Shown piece by piece: positions 63,900 to 64,000 of a DNA stretch of 64,000 nucleotides. A program made the position numbers and the translations under genes. The notes under the pieces were generated by a model. The model searched no databases. It was not told where the DNA came from and saw nothing but the letters and a program-made list of their open reading frames with translations. Numbering within the stretch: position 1 is the stretch's first letter; each line of letters starts with the position of its first letter. This DNA is from Burkholderia sp. Leaf177 (GTDB lineage Bacteria > Pseudomonadota > Gammaproteobacteria > Burkholderiales > Burkholderiaceae), in NCBI RefSeq assembly GCF_001424345.1, contig NZ_LMPF01000004.1, positions 226,803 through 290,802 of the forward strand, in the 5' to 3' direction.

Positions 63900-64000
63900 T
63901 GTGAACTGACCCCGCGAAGTTGGACAGTTTTCGGCTAGGGCCGAGTGGGCTGAGTTCTGTACATCACAGGACTCAGCCCGTTTAGTTTGAGCTTGATGCG
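63900..64000. mobile_element. Terminus of an IS3-family (IS150-group-like) insertion sequence, cut by the window end
   Basis: Starting TG at 63900, TGTGAACTGACCCCGCGAAG and the following TTGGACAG match the usual end of IS150-group elements. GGGCTGAGT pairs with ACTCAGCCC around 63948-63981 as a hairpin. No open frame is seen in the last 100 bases, so the transposase should lie beyond the window. The element begins 38 bases after the bceR stop. Confidence 0.7.

Overview
This window reads as one very large surface-polysaccharide region from a GC-rich betaproteobacterium of the Burkholderia / Paraburkholderia / Caballeronia group. The strongest argument is gene order: 37.7-52.7 kb reproduces the cepacian bce-I cluster gene for gene (bceA, divergent, then bceB to bceK), and 55.1-63.9 kb carries part of the bce-II set (an RMD-type reductase, a Wzx flippase and a two-domain glycosyltransferase). 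No tRNA, rRNA or CRISPR was seen.

Region 1 (1-36.3 kb) looks like an ABC-transporter-dependent O-antigen/LPS locus. It opens with the tail of a Wzm-like permease and gmd. These are followed by a degenerate FkbM methyltransferase with a coiled coil and a roughly 1230-residue three-domain glycosyltransferase. An overlapping seven-gene run (7.0-14.7 kb) interleaves a complete dTDP-3-acetamido-3,6-dideoxyhexose pathway (rfbA, rfbB, FdtB-like aminotransferase, fused ketoisomerase/acetyltransferase; no rfbC or rfbD) with the three parts of a Gtr-type periplasmic glycosylation system. A minus-strand block (14.7-18.8 kb) has manC, a WbdC-like mannosyltransferase and a second GtrB/GtrA pair. Three further large membrane proteins and an OafA-type acyltransferase follow. 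A Wzt ATPase with a C-terminal polysaccharide-binding domain overlaps a WbdD-like methyltransferase/kinase/coiled-coil chain terminator (24.5-27.8 kb). The block closes with a GT4 enzyme and a wbpV-wbpL-wbpM initiation cassette, presumably for QuiNAc, plus a GT9-like enzyme.

Region 2 (36.3-52.7 kb) begins with a protein that joins an IS5-type transposase N-terminal domain to an unrelated C-terminal half, closed by a strong terminator. Next come bceA and an AT-rich divergent promoter region, then bceB-K: initiating transferase, UDP-glucose dehydrogenase, tyrosine phosphatase, Wza, BY-kinase, glycosyltransferases and Wzy. This is a Wzx/Wzy-dependent exopolysaccharide machine.

Region 3 (52.7-64 kb) holds two inverted copies of a 0.6-1.2 kb palindromic repeat element. 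They bracket a lysR regulator, an rmd-like reductase and a secreted beta-propeller. The Wzx flippase and a two-domain glycosyltransferase follow, and the window ends inside the terminus of an IS3-family element.

The two machines appear to share nucleotide sugars: GDP-mannose from two manC/bceA paralogs, and GDP-D-rhamnose from the gmd at 0.3 kb plus the rmd at 55 kb. Functional statements rest on recognised motifs and family knowledge; no database search was run.
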